From positions 221,450 through 285,449 of the forward strand of contig NZ_KE383978.1 in NCBI RefSeq assembly GCF_000423105.1: a DNA stretch of 64,000 nt, read 5' to 3'. Shown here one piece after another: positions 33,262 through 41,657 of this stretch. Under the pieces are notes generated by a model. That model was given only the letters and a program-made list of their open reading frames with translations. It had not been told where the DNA came from and made no database searches. Every line of letters starts with the position of its first letter. Positions within the stretch are counted from its first letter, which is position 1. The DNA is from Halalkalibacillus halophilus DSM 18494. GTDB lineage: Bacteria > Bacillota > Bacilli > Bacillales > Alkalibacillaceae. The position numbers were made by a program, and so were the translations under genes.

Positions 33262-33345
33262 ATAATGGGAGTATAGAAACCGAAAGCGGGAGTATAGATT
33301 TTGATAACGGGACTATAGAATTCAATAATAGGAGTATAGAATCAA
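33262..33345. repeat. Fixed-pitch phrase array (GGGAGTATAGA type)
   Basis: Four phrases start at 33267, 33288, 33309 and 33330, exactly 21 nt apart: GGGAGTATAGA, GGGAGTATAGA, GGGACTATAGA, AGGAGTATAGA. The 10 nt between them are unrelated. It lies straight after the tdk terminator and before the pyruvate oxidase promoter. Confidence 0.8.
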
Positions 33346-33416
33346 ATTACTGCGCAGGAGCCTCACCTCACTTCACAAGCCTCAGCTAATAATCATTTCC
33401 TCAATCTCATCTTCAC

Positions 33417-33441
33417 GTTTCGAAAATCCTTTTTAGGGAAA
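33417..33441 (+). promoter_or_regulatory. SigB-type promoter of the pyruvate oxidase gene
   Basis: GTTTCG (33417-33422), 13-nt spacer, GGGAAA (33436-33441) fits the SigB consensus GTTTAA-N12-14-GGGWAW with two mismatches in the -35 box. B. subtilis ydaP, the likely orthologue of the gene downstream, is a SigB general-stress gene. Confidence 0.55.
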
Positions 33442-33498
33442 AAGACTATTAATGGAAGCATTCGATAGCGTAAAACTATGCAGAAGGTGGGATTGTGA

Positions 33499-35223
33499 AT
33501 GTTCGAAAAACGCACAGGAGAAATTATCGTCGATCAATTATTGGAGTGGGGTGTGGACCATATGTATGGCATGCCTGGGGATTCGATAAATAACTTAATT
33601 GAAGATCTTCGCAAAAAGCAAGATAAAATCGCGTTTTATCATGTAAGGCACGAAGAAGTTGGGGCGTTGGCTGCCGCTTCTTATGCGAAATTGACTGGTA
33701 AGCTGGGTGTCTGTTTGTCAATTGCAGGGCCAGGTGCAGCACACTTGATGAATGGGTTATATGATGCGAAGCTTGATCGCGCACCTGTATTGGCACTAGT
33801 CGGCCAGGTAGAAAGCTCGAAAGTAGGTACGCATGTTCACCAAGAAATTGACTTAGAACAACTTTTCAGCGGAGTGGCAGTGTATAGTAAACGGGTAACT
33901 TCGGCTGAACAAATGCCGGATATGTTAAATATGGCGATTCGACAGGCATATAATCATCAAGGTGTCTCCGTTCTGATTGTTCCAGATGATTTATTCACCG
34001 TCAAACAGAGTGAAGGTGGGCGTAAAACCGGTGCAATCAAGCCGAACGTAAGAATGGAACCAGCCCAAGAGGTGGTATCCAATAGTGTAAAATTACTTAA
34101 TAAAGCAAAAAAACCGGTGATCTTAGCTGGTAAAGGAGCGCGTAATTCTAGAGAAGAGCTCCTAGAATTTGCACATAAAATGAATGCACCGATAATTTTG
34201 AGCTTATTAGGAAAAGGCGTCATCCCTGATTTTCACGAATTAAATCTTGGCCAACATGGGGGCATAGGAACGAAACCAGCTTATCAAGCGATGAAAGAAA
34301 CTGATTTGCTGATTCTCATAGGCACTAATTTTCCTTACCGCGAATTTCTGCCAGATGATGTTAATGCAATTCAGATCGATATTGAAATGGATCAAATAGG
34401 GCAGATTTACCCTGTAACGGAAGGGTTATGTGGCGATGCTAAATTAATTTTACCTAAACTTATATCATCGATCACGCCTTCAAATGACGATAAGTTTTTG
34501 AAGAAATACCAAGATAAAATAAAGAAGTGGCATGAACAAATAGTAACGGAGAAGAGAAAAGTGAAAGACCCACTTCAAGGCCCACAAGTGATGAATGCCC
34601 TCGAGAAGTATGTTGACGAGGATGCGAACATCTCCTGTGATGTAGGAAATGTTACGGTTTGGGTAACAAGATATTTCCCGTTTAAATACCAGAAGTTTAT
34701 TTTATCAGGTGATCTAGCATCCATGGGCTCAGGCCTCCCTGGAGCAATTGCATCTCACGTAGCGTATCCTGATAAACAAGCGGTCGCGATATGCGGAGAC
34801 GGTGGGTTTAGTATGGTGATGCATGATTTCATAACGGCTGTTCAGTACGATATGCCGGTGAAAATTATTGTCTTAAACAACAGTAAAATCGGTATGATTA
34901 AATACGAGCAGCAACAAAAAGGAAATCAAAACTACAAAACAGATATTGCAGATGTGAACTATGCAGACTTCGCGAAAGCATGTGGAGGAGATGGATTCCG
35001 TATCAATTCATACGATGAGCTGGACACAAAGATGCAACAGGCATTTCTATCTGACCGTCCAACTGTGATTGATGTCGCAATTGAAGATATTCCTCCATTA
35101 CCTGGACAAATCTCGTATGAACAAGCTGCGAACTACAGCAAATATTTAATTAAAGAGTTCTTCGAGAGTGGAAAAATTGATTTTCCAGATTTAAAACCAA
35201 CTATACAACGTGTGAGAAGGTAA
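33499..35223 (+). CDS. ydaP: Pyruvate oxidase (YdaP-like, thiamine diphosphate enzyme)
   Basis: 574 aa. Likely decarboxylates pyruvate to acetate or acetyl phosphate in the POX/YdaP group of ThDP enzymes. The N-terminal ThDP-binding half shows the activating Glu in VRHEEVGALAA (about residue 51). The middle domain is of the FAD/NAD-like type. The C-terminal half has the ThDP-Mg motif GDGGFSMVMHD ending in LNNSKIGM. Start ATG after AGAAGGTGGG. It stands alone between tdk and prfA, a site where B. subtilis has other genes, so it looks inserted. Acceptor (oxygen or quinone) cannot be told. Confidence 0.85.
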   Translation: MFEKRTGEIIVDQLLEWGVDHMYGMPGDSINNLIEDLRKKQDKIAFYHVRHEEVGALAAASYAKLTGKLGVCLSIAGPGAAHLMNGLYDAKLDRAPVLALVGQVESSKVGTHVHQEIDLEQLFSGVAVYSKRVTSAEQMPDMLNMAIRQAYNHQGVSVLIVPDDLFTVKQSEGGRKTGAIKPNVRMEPAQEVVSNSVKLLNKAKKPVILAGKGARNSREELLEFAHKMNAPIILSLLGKGVIPDFHELNLGQHGGIGTKPAYQAMKETDLLILIGTNFPYREFLPDDVNAIQIDIEMDQIGQIYPVTEGLCGDAKLILPKLISSITPSNDDKFLKKYQDKIKKWHEQIVTEKRKVKDPLQGPQVMNALEKYVDEDANISCDVGNVTVWVTRYFPFKYQKFILSGDLASMGSGLPGAIASHVAYPDKQAVAICGDGGFSMVMHDFITAVQYDMPVKIIVLNNSKIGMIKYEQQQKGNQNYKTDIADVNYADFAKACGGDGFRINSYDELDTKMQQAFLSDRPTVIDVAIEDIPPLPGQISYEQAANYSKYLIKEFFESGKIDFPDLKPTIQRVRR

Positions 35224-35338
35224 ATTGTTCGTCCACTTCTCCTATTCCAAACAAGAAATTATGTTTATGATGTTTATTCATTTTATGGTATGATATAAGG
35301 TGGACTAATAAACAGGAATAGGTAGAGGTGGACGTTTT

Positions 35339-36409
35339 ATGTTCGATAAGTTAGAGCATTTGGAAGAACGCTATGATCAATTGACAGATCTATTAATGGA
35401 TCCTGAAGTAATTGGGAATTCTAATAAACTACGCGAATATTCAAAAGAACAGGCGGACTTACAACCAGTAGTTGAAAAGTATCGTCATTATAAAGATATT
35501 AATGCGCAAATAGCTGAAGCGAAGACGATGCTTCATGAAGAATCTGATGCAGATATGGTCGATATGGCTAGAGACGAACTAGAAGAGCTACAACCACAAG
35601 TAGAACCACTGGAAAAAGAGATGAAGATGCTCTTGATTCCAAAAGATCCTAATGATGATAAAAACATCATTATGGAGATTCGCGGAGCTGCTGGTGGAGA
35701 TGAGGCTGCCTTATTCGCAGGTAATCTGTACCGTATGTATGCACGATTTGCAGAGTCGAAAAATTGGAAAATAGAAGTGATCGAAGCTCATGAAGCCGAT
35801 ATGGGCGGGTATAAAGAAATCATTTTCATGATCAATGGGGCGAATGTTTATTCAAACTTTAAATACGAAAATGGTGCTCACCGCGTACAGCGTGTACCTG
35901 AAACAGAATCAGGCGGACGTATTCATACGTCTACAGCAACAGTAGCTGTACTGCCAGAAGCGGAAGAAGTAGAAGTGGAAATTCATGATAAAGACGTGCG
36001 TGTCGATACCTTCACTTCATCTGGCCCAGGTGGTCAGAGTGTAAATACAACCATGTCTGCAGTTCGTTTAACGCACGTTCCGACTGGCGTTGTTGTGTCC
36101 TGTCAGGATGAAAAATCACAGATTAAAAATAAAGAAAAAGCGATGAAAGTTTTACGTGCACGCGTTTATGAAATGTTCCAAAAAGAAGCACAAGATGAAT
36201 ACGATGAAAACCGTAAATCAGCTGTTGGTACGGGAGATCGTTCGGAGCGAATTCGTACGTATAATTATCCACAAAACCGTGTAACGGACCACCGAATCGG
36301 GTTAACTATCAACAAGCTTGATCAGATTATGGAAGGGAAATTAGAAGAATTTATTGATGCCCTTCTCATCGAAGAACAAACACAGAAGCTTGAGGAACTA
36401 GGTGAATAA
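35339..36409 (+). CDS. prfA: Peptide chain release factor 1
   Basis: 356 aa. Reads UAA/UAG stop codons and triggers peptide release. The codon-recognition tripeptide is P-E-T in VPETESGGRIHTS (PxT motif of RF1) and the catalytic GGQ is in SSGPGGQSVNTT (about residue 230). Its Gln is the methylation target of PrmC, encoded next. ATG start with GGTAGAGGTGG upstream. Stop codon TAA lies 1 nt before the prmC start. Confidence 0.97.
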   Translation: MFDKLEHLEERYDQLTDLLMDPEVIGNSNKLREYSKEQADLQPVVEKYRHYKDINAQIAEAKTMLHEESDADMVDMARDELEELQPQVEPLEKEMKMLLIPKDPNDDKNIIMEIRGAAGGDEAALFAGNLYRMYARFAESKNWKIEVIEAHEADMGGYKEIIFMINGANVYSNFKYENGAHRVQRVPETESGGRIHTSTATVAVLPEAEEVEVEIHDKDVRVDTFTSSGPGGQSVNTTMSAVRLTHVPTGVVVSCQDEKSQIKNKEKAMKVLRARVYEMFQKEAQDEYDENRKSAVGTGDRSERIRTYNYPQNRVTDHRIGLTINKLDQIMEGKLEEFIDALLIEEQTQKLEELGE

Positions 36410-36410
36410 A

Positions 36411-37253
36411 ATGGAAAAAACATTCACTGTAAGAGGAGCCCGTAATTGGGCTTCTTCTTTTTTAGAAGAACATAATCGAGAGGCTCGCGTGGGAGAACTT
36501 ATGTTACTTCATTTACTAGATGCAAAGAAGCATCAAATTTTAATGAGGCAAACAGAGGAGTTACCAGAAGGCGTTTCTCATACCTTTCAAAAATGGGTTC
36601 AAGAGCATGCAGAGACAGGGAAGCCTTTGGAGCATTTTACTAAAAAAGCAGAGTTTTATGGCAGAGATTTTTATGTAGATCACCGTGTGTTAATTCCAAG
36701 ACCAGAAACTGAAGAATTGATTGAAGCAGTGCTTTCTAGAATCTCACCGAATATGTCCATTGTCGATGTCGGAACAGGTAGCGGGATTATTGGGATCACA
36801 TTAAAGAGTGAATTGCCAGAAACGAAAGTGTACGCCACCGACTTAAGTGAAGATGCTTTAGAAGTGGCGCAGGAAAATGCCAATGCACTTGAATCGGAGG
36901 TCCATTTTTATAAGGGAAACTTTTTAGAACCGCTACTAGAGCAAAAAATCAATCCAGATATAATTGTTTCCAACCCGCCTTACATTCCAGTCAATAACCG
37001 GAGCAACCTGTCAAACACTGTACTGCATGACCCAGAACTTGCACTCTTTGCGGAGAAGGATGGACTCGCTGCTTATGAGGCTATTGCAAACCAGGCACTT
37101 CAACTGGACGAAAAGCCACAGTTGATTGCTTTTGAAATCGGCCATGATCAAGGTGAGTCCGTTCCAGCGTTACTTAACAAACTGGATCCAAACGCACACC
37201 TTACCGTGATCCAAGATATCAATAAAAAAGATCGAATCGTTTTGTGGAAGTAA
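36411..37253 (+). CDS. prmC: Release factor glutamine methyltransferase PrmC
   Basis: 280 aa, S-adenosylmethionine-dependent methylation of the GGQ glutamine of release factors. N-terminal helical substrate domain, then a Rossmann methyltransferase fold with VDVGTGSGIIG and the substrate-binding NPPY in VSNPPYIPV. Start placed at ATG 36411; GTG 36402 overlaps the prfA end and lies inside the ribosome-binding sequence AGGTGAAT. Coupled to prfA. Confidence 0.95.
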   Translation: MEKTFTVRGARNWASSFLEEHNREARVGELMLLHLLDAKKHQILMRQTEELPEGVSHTFQKWVQEHAETGKPLEHFTKKAEFYGRDFYVDHRVLIPRPETEELIEAVLSRISPNMSIVDVGTGSGIIGITLKSELPETKVYATDLSEDALEVAQENANALESEVHFYKGNFLEPLLEQKINPDIIVSNPPYIPVNNRSNLSNTVLHDPELALFAEKDGLAAYEAIANQALQLDEKPQLIAFEIGHDQGESVPALLNKLDPNAHLTVIQDINKKDRIVLWK

Positions 37254-37255
37254 CA

Positions 37256-37294
37256 GAAAAAGTTCCGGCACATCCAAGTAGCCGGAACTTTTCC
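37256..37294. terminator. Bidirectional terminator between prmC and the copper storage gene
   Basis: GAAAAAGTTCCGGC and GCCGGAACTTTTCC form a 13- to 14-bp stem with an 11-nt loop, with A and T runs on both sides, so it can end transcription from both directions. Confidence 0.85.
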
Positions 37295-37314
37295 TATATT
37301 AAAAACCTTTTTCA

Positions 37315-37638
37315 TTATGCTGCAATTTCACGGCAAACTTTTGCGCATTCATAACAAGCTTCTGCACATTGTTGGCAATGGTCGTGATCATGTTTTTGGC
37401 ATTCATCCCCACAAGCTTGGCAAACTTCAGCACATAACTTAGCGATATCACGGACAAATGGACTGTTACGCTGCATAGCTTGTGCTGTGTAGGCACAAAT
37501 ATCCGCACATTCTCTGTCCAAACGTATACAGGAAACCATATGTTTTACATCGTCCTCCTGTAAGCAGGCGTCAAAGCAATTCTCACAAGCTTCTACACAT
37601 CTTAAACACGCGTCAATTGCTTTTTGGTAATTACTCAT
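37315..37638 (-). CDS. Cytosolic copper storage protein (Csp3/YhjQ-like, DUF326)
   Basis: 107 aa with 17 cysteines, at 11, 14, 18, 21, 25, 37, 44, 48, 69, 73, 76, 80, 88, 91, 95, 98 and 102, many in C-x3-C pairs one helical turn apart. That pattern defines the four-helix-bundle copper storage proteins, which hold many Cu(I) ions in the bundle core. There is no signal peptide, so it is the cytosolic Csp3 type, as in B. subtilis YhjQ. It sits on the minus strand between prmC and spoIIR, beside an acetyltransferase gene, and looks like an insertion into a conserved gene order. Confidence 0.85.
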   Translation of the reverse strand: MSNYQKAIDACLRCVEACENCFDACLQEDDVKHMVSCIRLDRECADICAYTAQAMQRNSPFVRDIAKLCAEVCQACGDECQKHDHDHCQQCAEACYECAKVCREIAA

Positions 37639-37695
37639 ATACTACTCACTCCTTTAAAGAATAATTAGTTATACGATACCCAATTTCTTGAAGTA

Positions 37696-38250
37696 TTACT
37701 CTTCCTCCCACTCCCTTTTCAACATCCCATAAACAACATGGTCGACTGCCTTCCCATACAGCATCTCTCCAGCCCGAATCATGCCTTCTTCGGTAAAGCC
37801 AAGCCGCTCGGGAATAGCTCTACTCTTATAATTCTCGCTAGCTGCCCGGATATCTACTTTATTCATGCCGAGCCCTTCGAATGCATACTTCGTTAATCCA
37901 TGAGCCACTTTTGTCATAATGCCATTACCTTGATAACCTTCAGCAAGCCAGTAGCCGATATAAGCAATCTTGTTTTGCCAATCAAGTTCATTGTAACCTG
38001 CGACCCCAACTACTTTTCCTTTAAACACAATCACTGCATTTAAGCTTCTGCTTTCGGCATACCCCTTTTTACACATGTGAATAAACTCTTCTGTATCTTT
38101 CACTTCTTTAATGTAATCCACCCACGGAAGCCATTCTCTTAAATAGGATGAATCTCGCCTTGTAATATCATAGACTGCTTGTTTGTCGCCGAGATCTATT
38201 AACCGAAGCGACAACTCATCTGTTAGATCGTATGTAAACATCCACTTCAC
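37696..38250 (-). CDS. GNAT acetyltransferase, RimL/YdaF type
   Basis: 184 aa. Matches the ribosomal-protein-serine acetyltransferase group (RimJ/RimL, YdaF): segments WLPWVDYIKEVKDTEEF, AYIGYWLAEGYQGNGIMTKV (acetyl-CoA binding, quoted in part as YQGNGIMTK) and RAIPERLGFTEEGMIR. Uses acetyl-CoA; the acceptor is unknown. ATG start with AAGGGGTGAAG upstream. Minus strand, 57 nt upstream of the copper storage gene; possibly co-transcribed, although a small promoter between them cannot be excluded. Confidence 0.85.
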   Translation of the reverse strand: MKWMFTYDLTDELSLRLIDLGDKQAVYDITRRDSSYLREWLPWVDYIKEVKDTEEFIHMCKKGYAESRSLNAVIVFKGKVVGVAGYNELDWQNKIAYIGYWLAEGYQGNGIMTKVAHGLTKYAFEGLGMNKVDIRAASENYKSRAIPERLGFTEEGMIRAGEMLYGKAVDHVVYGMLKREWEEE

Positions 38251-38293
38251 CCCTTATCATTTTATGTATTTTAACATTTTTTCACATCGGAAG

Positions 38294-38323
38294 GTATATC
38301 TTTCTATCAACTTGTCAATGTTG
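38294..38323 (+). promoter_or_regulatory. Possible SigF promoter of spoIIR
   Basis: GTATA (38294-38298), 15-nt spacer, GTCAATGTTG (38314-38323), compared with the SigF form GYWTA-N15-GGNNANAHTR. Two of the fixed -10 positions differ. spoIIR of B. subtilis is SigF dependent. Confidence 0.42.
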
Positions 38324-38363
38324 TGATTACGAGATTGAAAGATTAAAGGGGCGAAAAATAGAG

Positions 38364-38954
38364 ATGAAGTATATCGGAGCTTTGATTGTGATCATCGCAT
38401 GTATTCAAATATTTTTCACTGAAGCAGTGGCTGAGGATAAAGAACAAGCTGAGCAGGTTCAAGAGGAGCAACAAATGATTCCAGACGAAGCAATTAGGTT
38501 AAGGATCTTAGCTGAATCAAACGAAGAGCAAGATCAAGAAATGAAATACCAAGTGCGCGATCAAGTCAATGCACAGATTACAGAGTGGGTTCAGGAAATT
38601 ACAGATATAGAAGTAGCACGTGAAAAAATTAGTTCCAACTTAGCGGCAATTGAAAAGATTGTTTCTAAAGAAATCGGTGGAGATCATTTCTCCGTATCAT
38701 TTGGAGAAGCGGATTTTCCAGATAAAACGTACGGAACTTACTTTTACCCAGAAGGTGTGTACGAAGCTGTCGTCATTACTCTTGGGGAAGGAGAAGGAGA
38801 TAACTGGTGGTGCGTCTTGTTTCCTCCACTATGTTTCGTAGAATTTTCCGGAGGCGAAACGGTTTTAGTTCCAGAAGAAGATCCGGACGATGCGGAAGAA
38901 GAAATCGAAACATCTTTCTTCCTTTGGGACTTTGTGAAAAATTTATTCGCCTAA
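38364..38954 (+). CDS. spoIIR: Stage II sporulation protein R
   Basis: 196 aa. Secreted signal from the forespore that makes SpoIIGA process pro-SigE in the mother cell. N-terminal signal peptide about residues 1-23, then the conserved IPDEAIRLRILAESNEEQDQ region (cited in part as AIRLRILAESN), YQVRDQV and the hallmark ENWWCV-like GDNWWCVLFPPLCFVEFS. The C-terminal tail is acidic. The gene is a little shorter than the B. subtilis one. Start ATG after AAAGGGGCG. Confidence 0.93.
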   Translation: MKYIGALIVIIACIQIFFTEAVAEDKEQAEQVQEEQQMIPDEAIRLRILAESNEEQDQEMKYQVRDQVNAQITEWVQEITDIEVAREKISSNLAAIEKIVSKEIGGDHFSVSFGEADFPDKTYGTYFYPEGVYEAVVITLGEGEGDNWWCVLFPPLCFVEFSGGETVLVPEEDPDDAEEEIETSFFLWDFVKNLFA

Positions 38955-39012
38955 TGGCATAAATGGGTATGTAAATTCATAGCTTAATAGAAACGAGCAA
39001 GGGGGAATGTGC

Positions 39013-39396
39013 ATGTTATCCATTCAACCAGTGAATGAAATGACAATGGATCCATTTTTTAAAGAACACCAACAAGAGAAGTGGGCGGAGGAATTTGGTT
39101 ACTATATTACACTTCAAGAGGAGGTAATTGGTTTTTTCGTCCTCTATCCTTTAGAAGAAGGGGCATGGTTGCGACGACTACTTATGAAAGAACAGAAGAA
39201 CCCAGCGTTAATCGTAATGGCGTTTGACTGGGTGGCAGAAGAAGCGAAACAATTAGGCTATATGAAATTGCTCACAGCGATCACGGACCCGGAGAAACGG
39301 TTGTTGCTTGAAATGAATAATTTCAAGCCAGGAACAGAACCAAGTGAAGCAGACGCGCCAGAAGCAATCCAGTGGTATGAACGCCAATTGCAGTAG
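39013..39396 (+). CDS. ywlB: YwlB-like GNAT acetyltransferase family protein
   Basis: About 127 aa, weakly GNAT-like: GYYITLQEEVIGFFVLYPLEEG resembles beta strands 2-4 and WVAEEAKQLGYMKLLTA the helix and strand before the acetyl-CoA site. The usual Q/RxxGxG/A motif is not evident, so activity is uncertain. Named for its position between spoIIR and the tsaC gene, where B. subtilis has ywlB. Start placed at ATG 39013, 7 nt after AAGGGGG; ATG 39007 is too close to the site. Confidence 0.7.
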   Translation: MLSIQPVNEMTMDPFFKEHQQEKWAEEFGYYITLQEEVIGFFVLYPLEEGAWLRRLLMKEQKNPALIVMAFDWVAEEAKQLGYMKLLTAITDPEKRLLLEMNNFKPGTEPSEADAPEAIQWYERQLQ

Positions 39397-39460
39397 AATG
39401 ATTGCAAGAAGAGGGTTTTCCTTTCATAATAAAAGAAAAGTTTAGAAGGAGAACCTACTC

Positions 39461-40504
39461 GTGATGAAAAAAGAAACGAAGAAATTTCAAGTGCCTATGA
39501 ATGATGCGTCAAAAGATCATAAAGATATACAAAAAGCAGCAACACTCCTTCAAGCGGGAGAGGTTGTTGCTTTTCCTACTGAAACGGTATATGGATTAGG
39601 TGCAGATGCGACCAATAACCAAGCAATTGATAAAATTTTTGAAGCGAAAGCGCGTCCTCAAGATAACCCACTAATTGTGCATATTGGCAGTAAATCAGAT
39701 GTAGAAAAATATGTGAGTGACTACCCTTTTCATGCGAAACAGCTAGTAGAAGCATTTTGGCCGGGAGCTTTAACGGTTATTTTGCCCGCTAAGGACGCTT
39801 TTGCAAGGAATGTTACAGCAGGATTAACCACTGTAGGTCTTCGGATGCCGGACCATCCTGTGGCGCAGGCCATTTTACAGGCAAGTGACTTACCAATAGC
39901 TGCTCCAAGCGCCAACCTGTCGGGAAAACCCAGCCCCATAACAGCTGAGCATGTCCTGCAAGATTTAGACGGAAGAATTGCTGCAGTGGTTGATGGTGGA
40001 CCTACTGGCGTTGGTGTCGAGTCAACGGTAGTCGATTGTACGGCGGAAAGGCCAATTATTCTGCGTCCAGGTGGGGTTACAAAAGCAGATCTCGAAGAAG
40101 TGATTGGTACGATTGATGTTGCAGATCATTTATTAGAAGAGGCGGATGCTCCGCGTTCCCCGGGGATGAAGTATAAACATTATGCCCCGGATGTTCCTAT
40201 TTGGGTAATAGCTGGAGATGCTCCGCAAATGGCATTAGTGTATGAAAAATTAATTGCCGAGGGAAAGCGTGTGGGCTATATGATTAGTGAAGAACGTGCA
40301 GAGGCCTTACATGTTAACCCAGATATCTCTCTTGGTTCCGCTGAAAACGTAACCGAAATCACTAAAAATATCTATGCTCACTTACGAGCTGTAGATCAGT
40401 TAGATGTAGATATTGTTTTAACCGAGTCCTTCTCCAAACAAGGAATCGGTCAAGCTTTAATGAACCGATTAGAAAGAGCCGCAAGTGAAATTATCATCGA
40501 TTAA
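39461..40504 (+). CDS. ywlC: Threonylcarbamoyl-AMP synthase (Sua5/YwlC)
   Basis: 347 aa. Makes threonylcarbamoyl-AMP from threonine, bicarbonate and ATP for the t6A37 base of ANN-reading tRNAs. The YrdC domain (about 20-210) contains FPTETVYGLGADA, KARPQDNPLIVHI and SANLSGKPSP; the linker RSPGMKYKHYAP and a C-terminal Sua5 domain make it the two-domain form. GTG 39461 or ATG 39464 start, with AGAAGGAGAAC upstream. Same locus as B. subtilis ywlC. Confidence 0.95.
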   Translation: MMKKETKKFQVPMNDASKDHKDIQKAATLLQAGEVVAFPTETVYGLGADATNNQAIDKIFEAKARPQDNPLIVHIGSKSDVEKYVSDYPFHAKQLVEAFWPGALTVILPAKDAFARNVTAGLTTVGLRMPDHPVAQAILQASDLPIAAPSANLSGKPSPITAEHVLQDLDGRIAAVVDGGPTGVGVESTVVDCTAERPIILRPGGVTKADLEEVIGTIDVADHLLEEADAPRSPGMKYKHYAPDVPIWVIAGDAPQMALVYEKLIAEGKRVGYMISEERAEALHVNPDISLGSAENVTEITKNIYAHLRAVDQLDVDIVLTESFSKQGIGQALMNRLERAASEIIID

Positions 40505-40568
40505 AAATTGCCTGTCCTTCTATTTGCAATGCAACATGCATAAATATAATTAGTATGTTGTAAAGAGG

Positions 40569-41120
40569 GTGGGCGTTATTTTTTTAGAGTATAGTTATCT
40601 GTCGGTATTATTGCTTGCGACAGCAGTTTCTATGGACGCTTTTTCTGTTAGCTTAACGATTGGTATGGGGACAAGACGGCTTCGCAATATGATGTTTTTC
40701 ATCTTATTCGTTGGGATTTTCCATATAATGATGCCACTTGTTGGTATGATTATTGGTCATTATTTTTCGATGCAAATCGGAGCGATCTCTAAAATATTTG
40801 CTGGGGCTATTTTAATCATTATTGGTATTCAAATGATCGCAGCAAATCTTATACCACAAGTGGAAAGACGTACGGATCATTTTATTCAACTAGCTGCTCT
40901 AGCCTTTACGGTGAGTTTGGACAGTTTTTCTGTTGGAATTACATTAGGGTTTATGCGAGAAAGTGTGATTGTAACGATGCTTTCATTTGGAATAATGAGT
41001 ATGGCTATGACTACACTTGGAATGTATGTGGGAAGTAAAGGGAAATTTATGTTTGGTACATATTCTGAGTCCGTTGGAGGGCTCGTGTTATGTTTATTAG
41101 GTGTGTTTACCATATGGTAA
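40569..41120 (+). CDS. mntP: Manganese efflux pump MntP (YwlD)
   Basis: 183 aa, six membrane segments in two repeats, each with an Asp-containing motif: SMDAFSVSLTIGMG (about 20-33) and SLDSFSVGITLGFM. Exports Mn(II) to prevent overload. The annotated start is GTG 40569, but AAAGAGGGTGGG overlaps it, so initiation may be at ATT 40578 instead; neither is ideal. A TATAAT at 40545 may be the -10 box. Position after ywlC fits B. subtilis ywlD. Confidence 0.88.
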   Translation: MGVIFLEYSYLSVLLLATAVSMDAFSVSLTIGMGTRRLRNMMFFILFVGIFHIMMPLVGMIIGHYFSMQIGAISKIFAGAILIIIGIQMIAANLIPQVERRTDHFIQLAALAFTVSLDSFSVGITLGFMRESVIVTMLSFGIMSMAMTTLGMYVGSKGKFMFGTYSESVGGLVLCLLGVFTIW

Positions 41121-41189
41121 GAATGACAAGCTAGTTATTATCAAGTAAAATAGAAGTATCGAACATGTTTAGCTAAGGAGGAAGCCACA

Positions 41190-41630
41190 TTGCAACGAAT
41201 TCTATTTATATGTACCGGAAATACATGCAGAAGTGCTATGGCAGAAGCTTTAGTGAAGCACAAATATCCAGAAGTGGACGTTCAGTCTGCTGGAGTGCTA
41301 GCTGGTAGTGGACAAGCGGCCAATGATCATGCGGTAGAGGCATTGAAACAACAGGGAATCAGCTGTAATCACACCTCTCAGCCAGTGACACGTGAATTGT
41401 TAAACTGGGCAGACCTTATTTTAACGATGACGGAGCAACATAGGCAAATGCTTATTACAGAGTATCCACAAATGGAAGAAAAAGCGCACACCTTAAGAGG
41501 TTATGCGTTTAAAAATAATAAATCTGTAGATATTAAAGATCCAATTGGCTCTTCTATTGAGACATATGAAGCTACTTTAAAAGAGATGGAAGAAGCTGTG
41601 GATGAGATTTTTACAAGACAAGAAAAATAA
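41190..41630 (+). CDS. ywlE: Protein-arginine phosphatase YwlE
   Basis: 146 aa, low-molecular-weight phosphatase fold. The P-loop is CTGNTCRSAM (Cys8 to Arg14), in which the Thr after Asn is the residue linked to phosphoarginine specificity, and the general acid Asp is in IKDPIGSS near residue 117. It reverses arginine phosphorylation made by McsB. TTG start with AAGGAGGAAGCC upstream. Gene order ywlE-rpiB-ywlG-glyA-upp is that of B. subtilis. Confidence 0.94.
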   Translation: MQRILFICTGNTCRSAMAEALVKHKYPEVDVQSAGVLAGSGQAANDHAVEALKQQGISCNHTSQPVTRELLNWADLILTMTEQHRQMLITEYPQMEEKAHTLRGYAFKNNKSVDIKDPIGSSIETYEATLKEMEEAVDEIFTRQEK

Positions 41631-41657
41631 GATAGATAAGTTTAAGGAGGGTGTTTC

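Noticed and set aside
37315..37638. Ferredoxin or zinc-finger protein
   Set aside because: The cysteines follow helical C-x3-C spacing over the whole protein, which fits the copper storage four-helix bundle rather than cluster or finger motifs.
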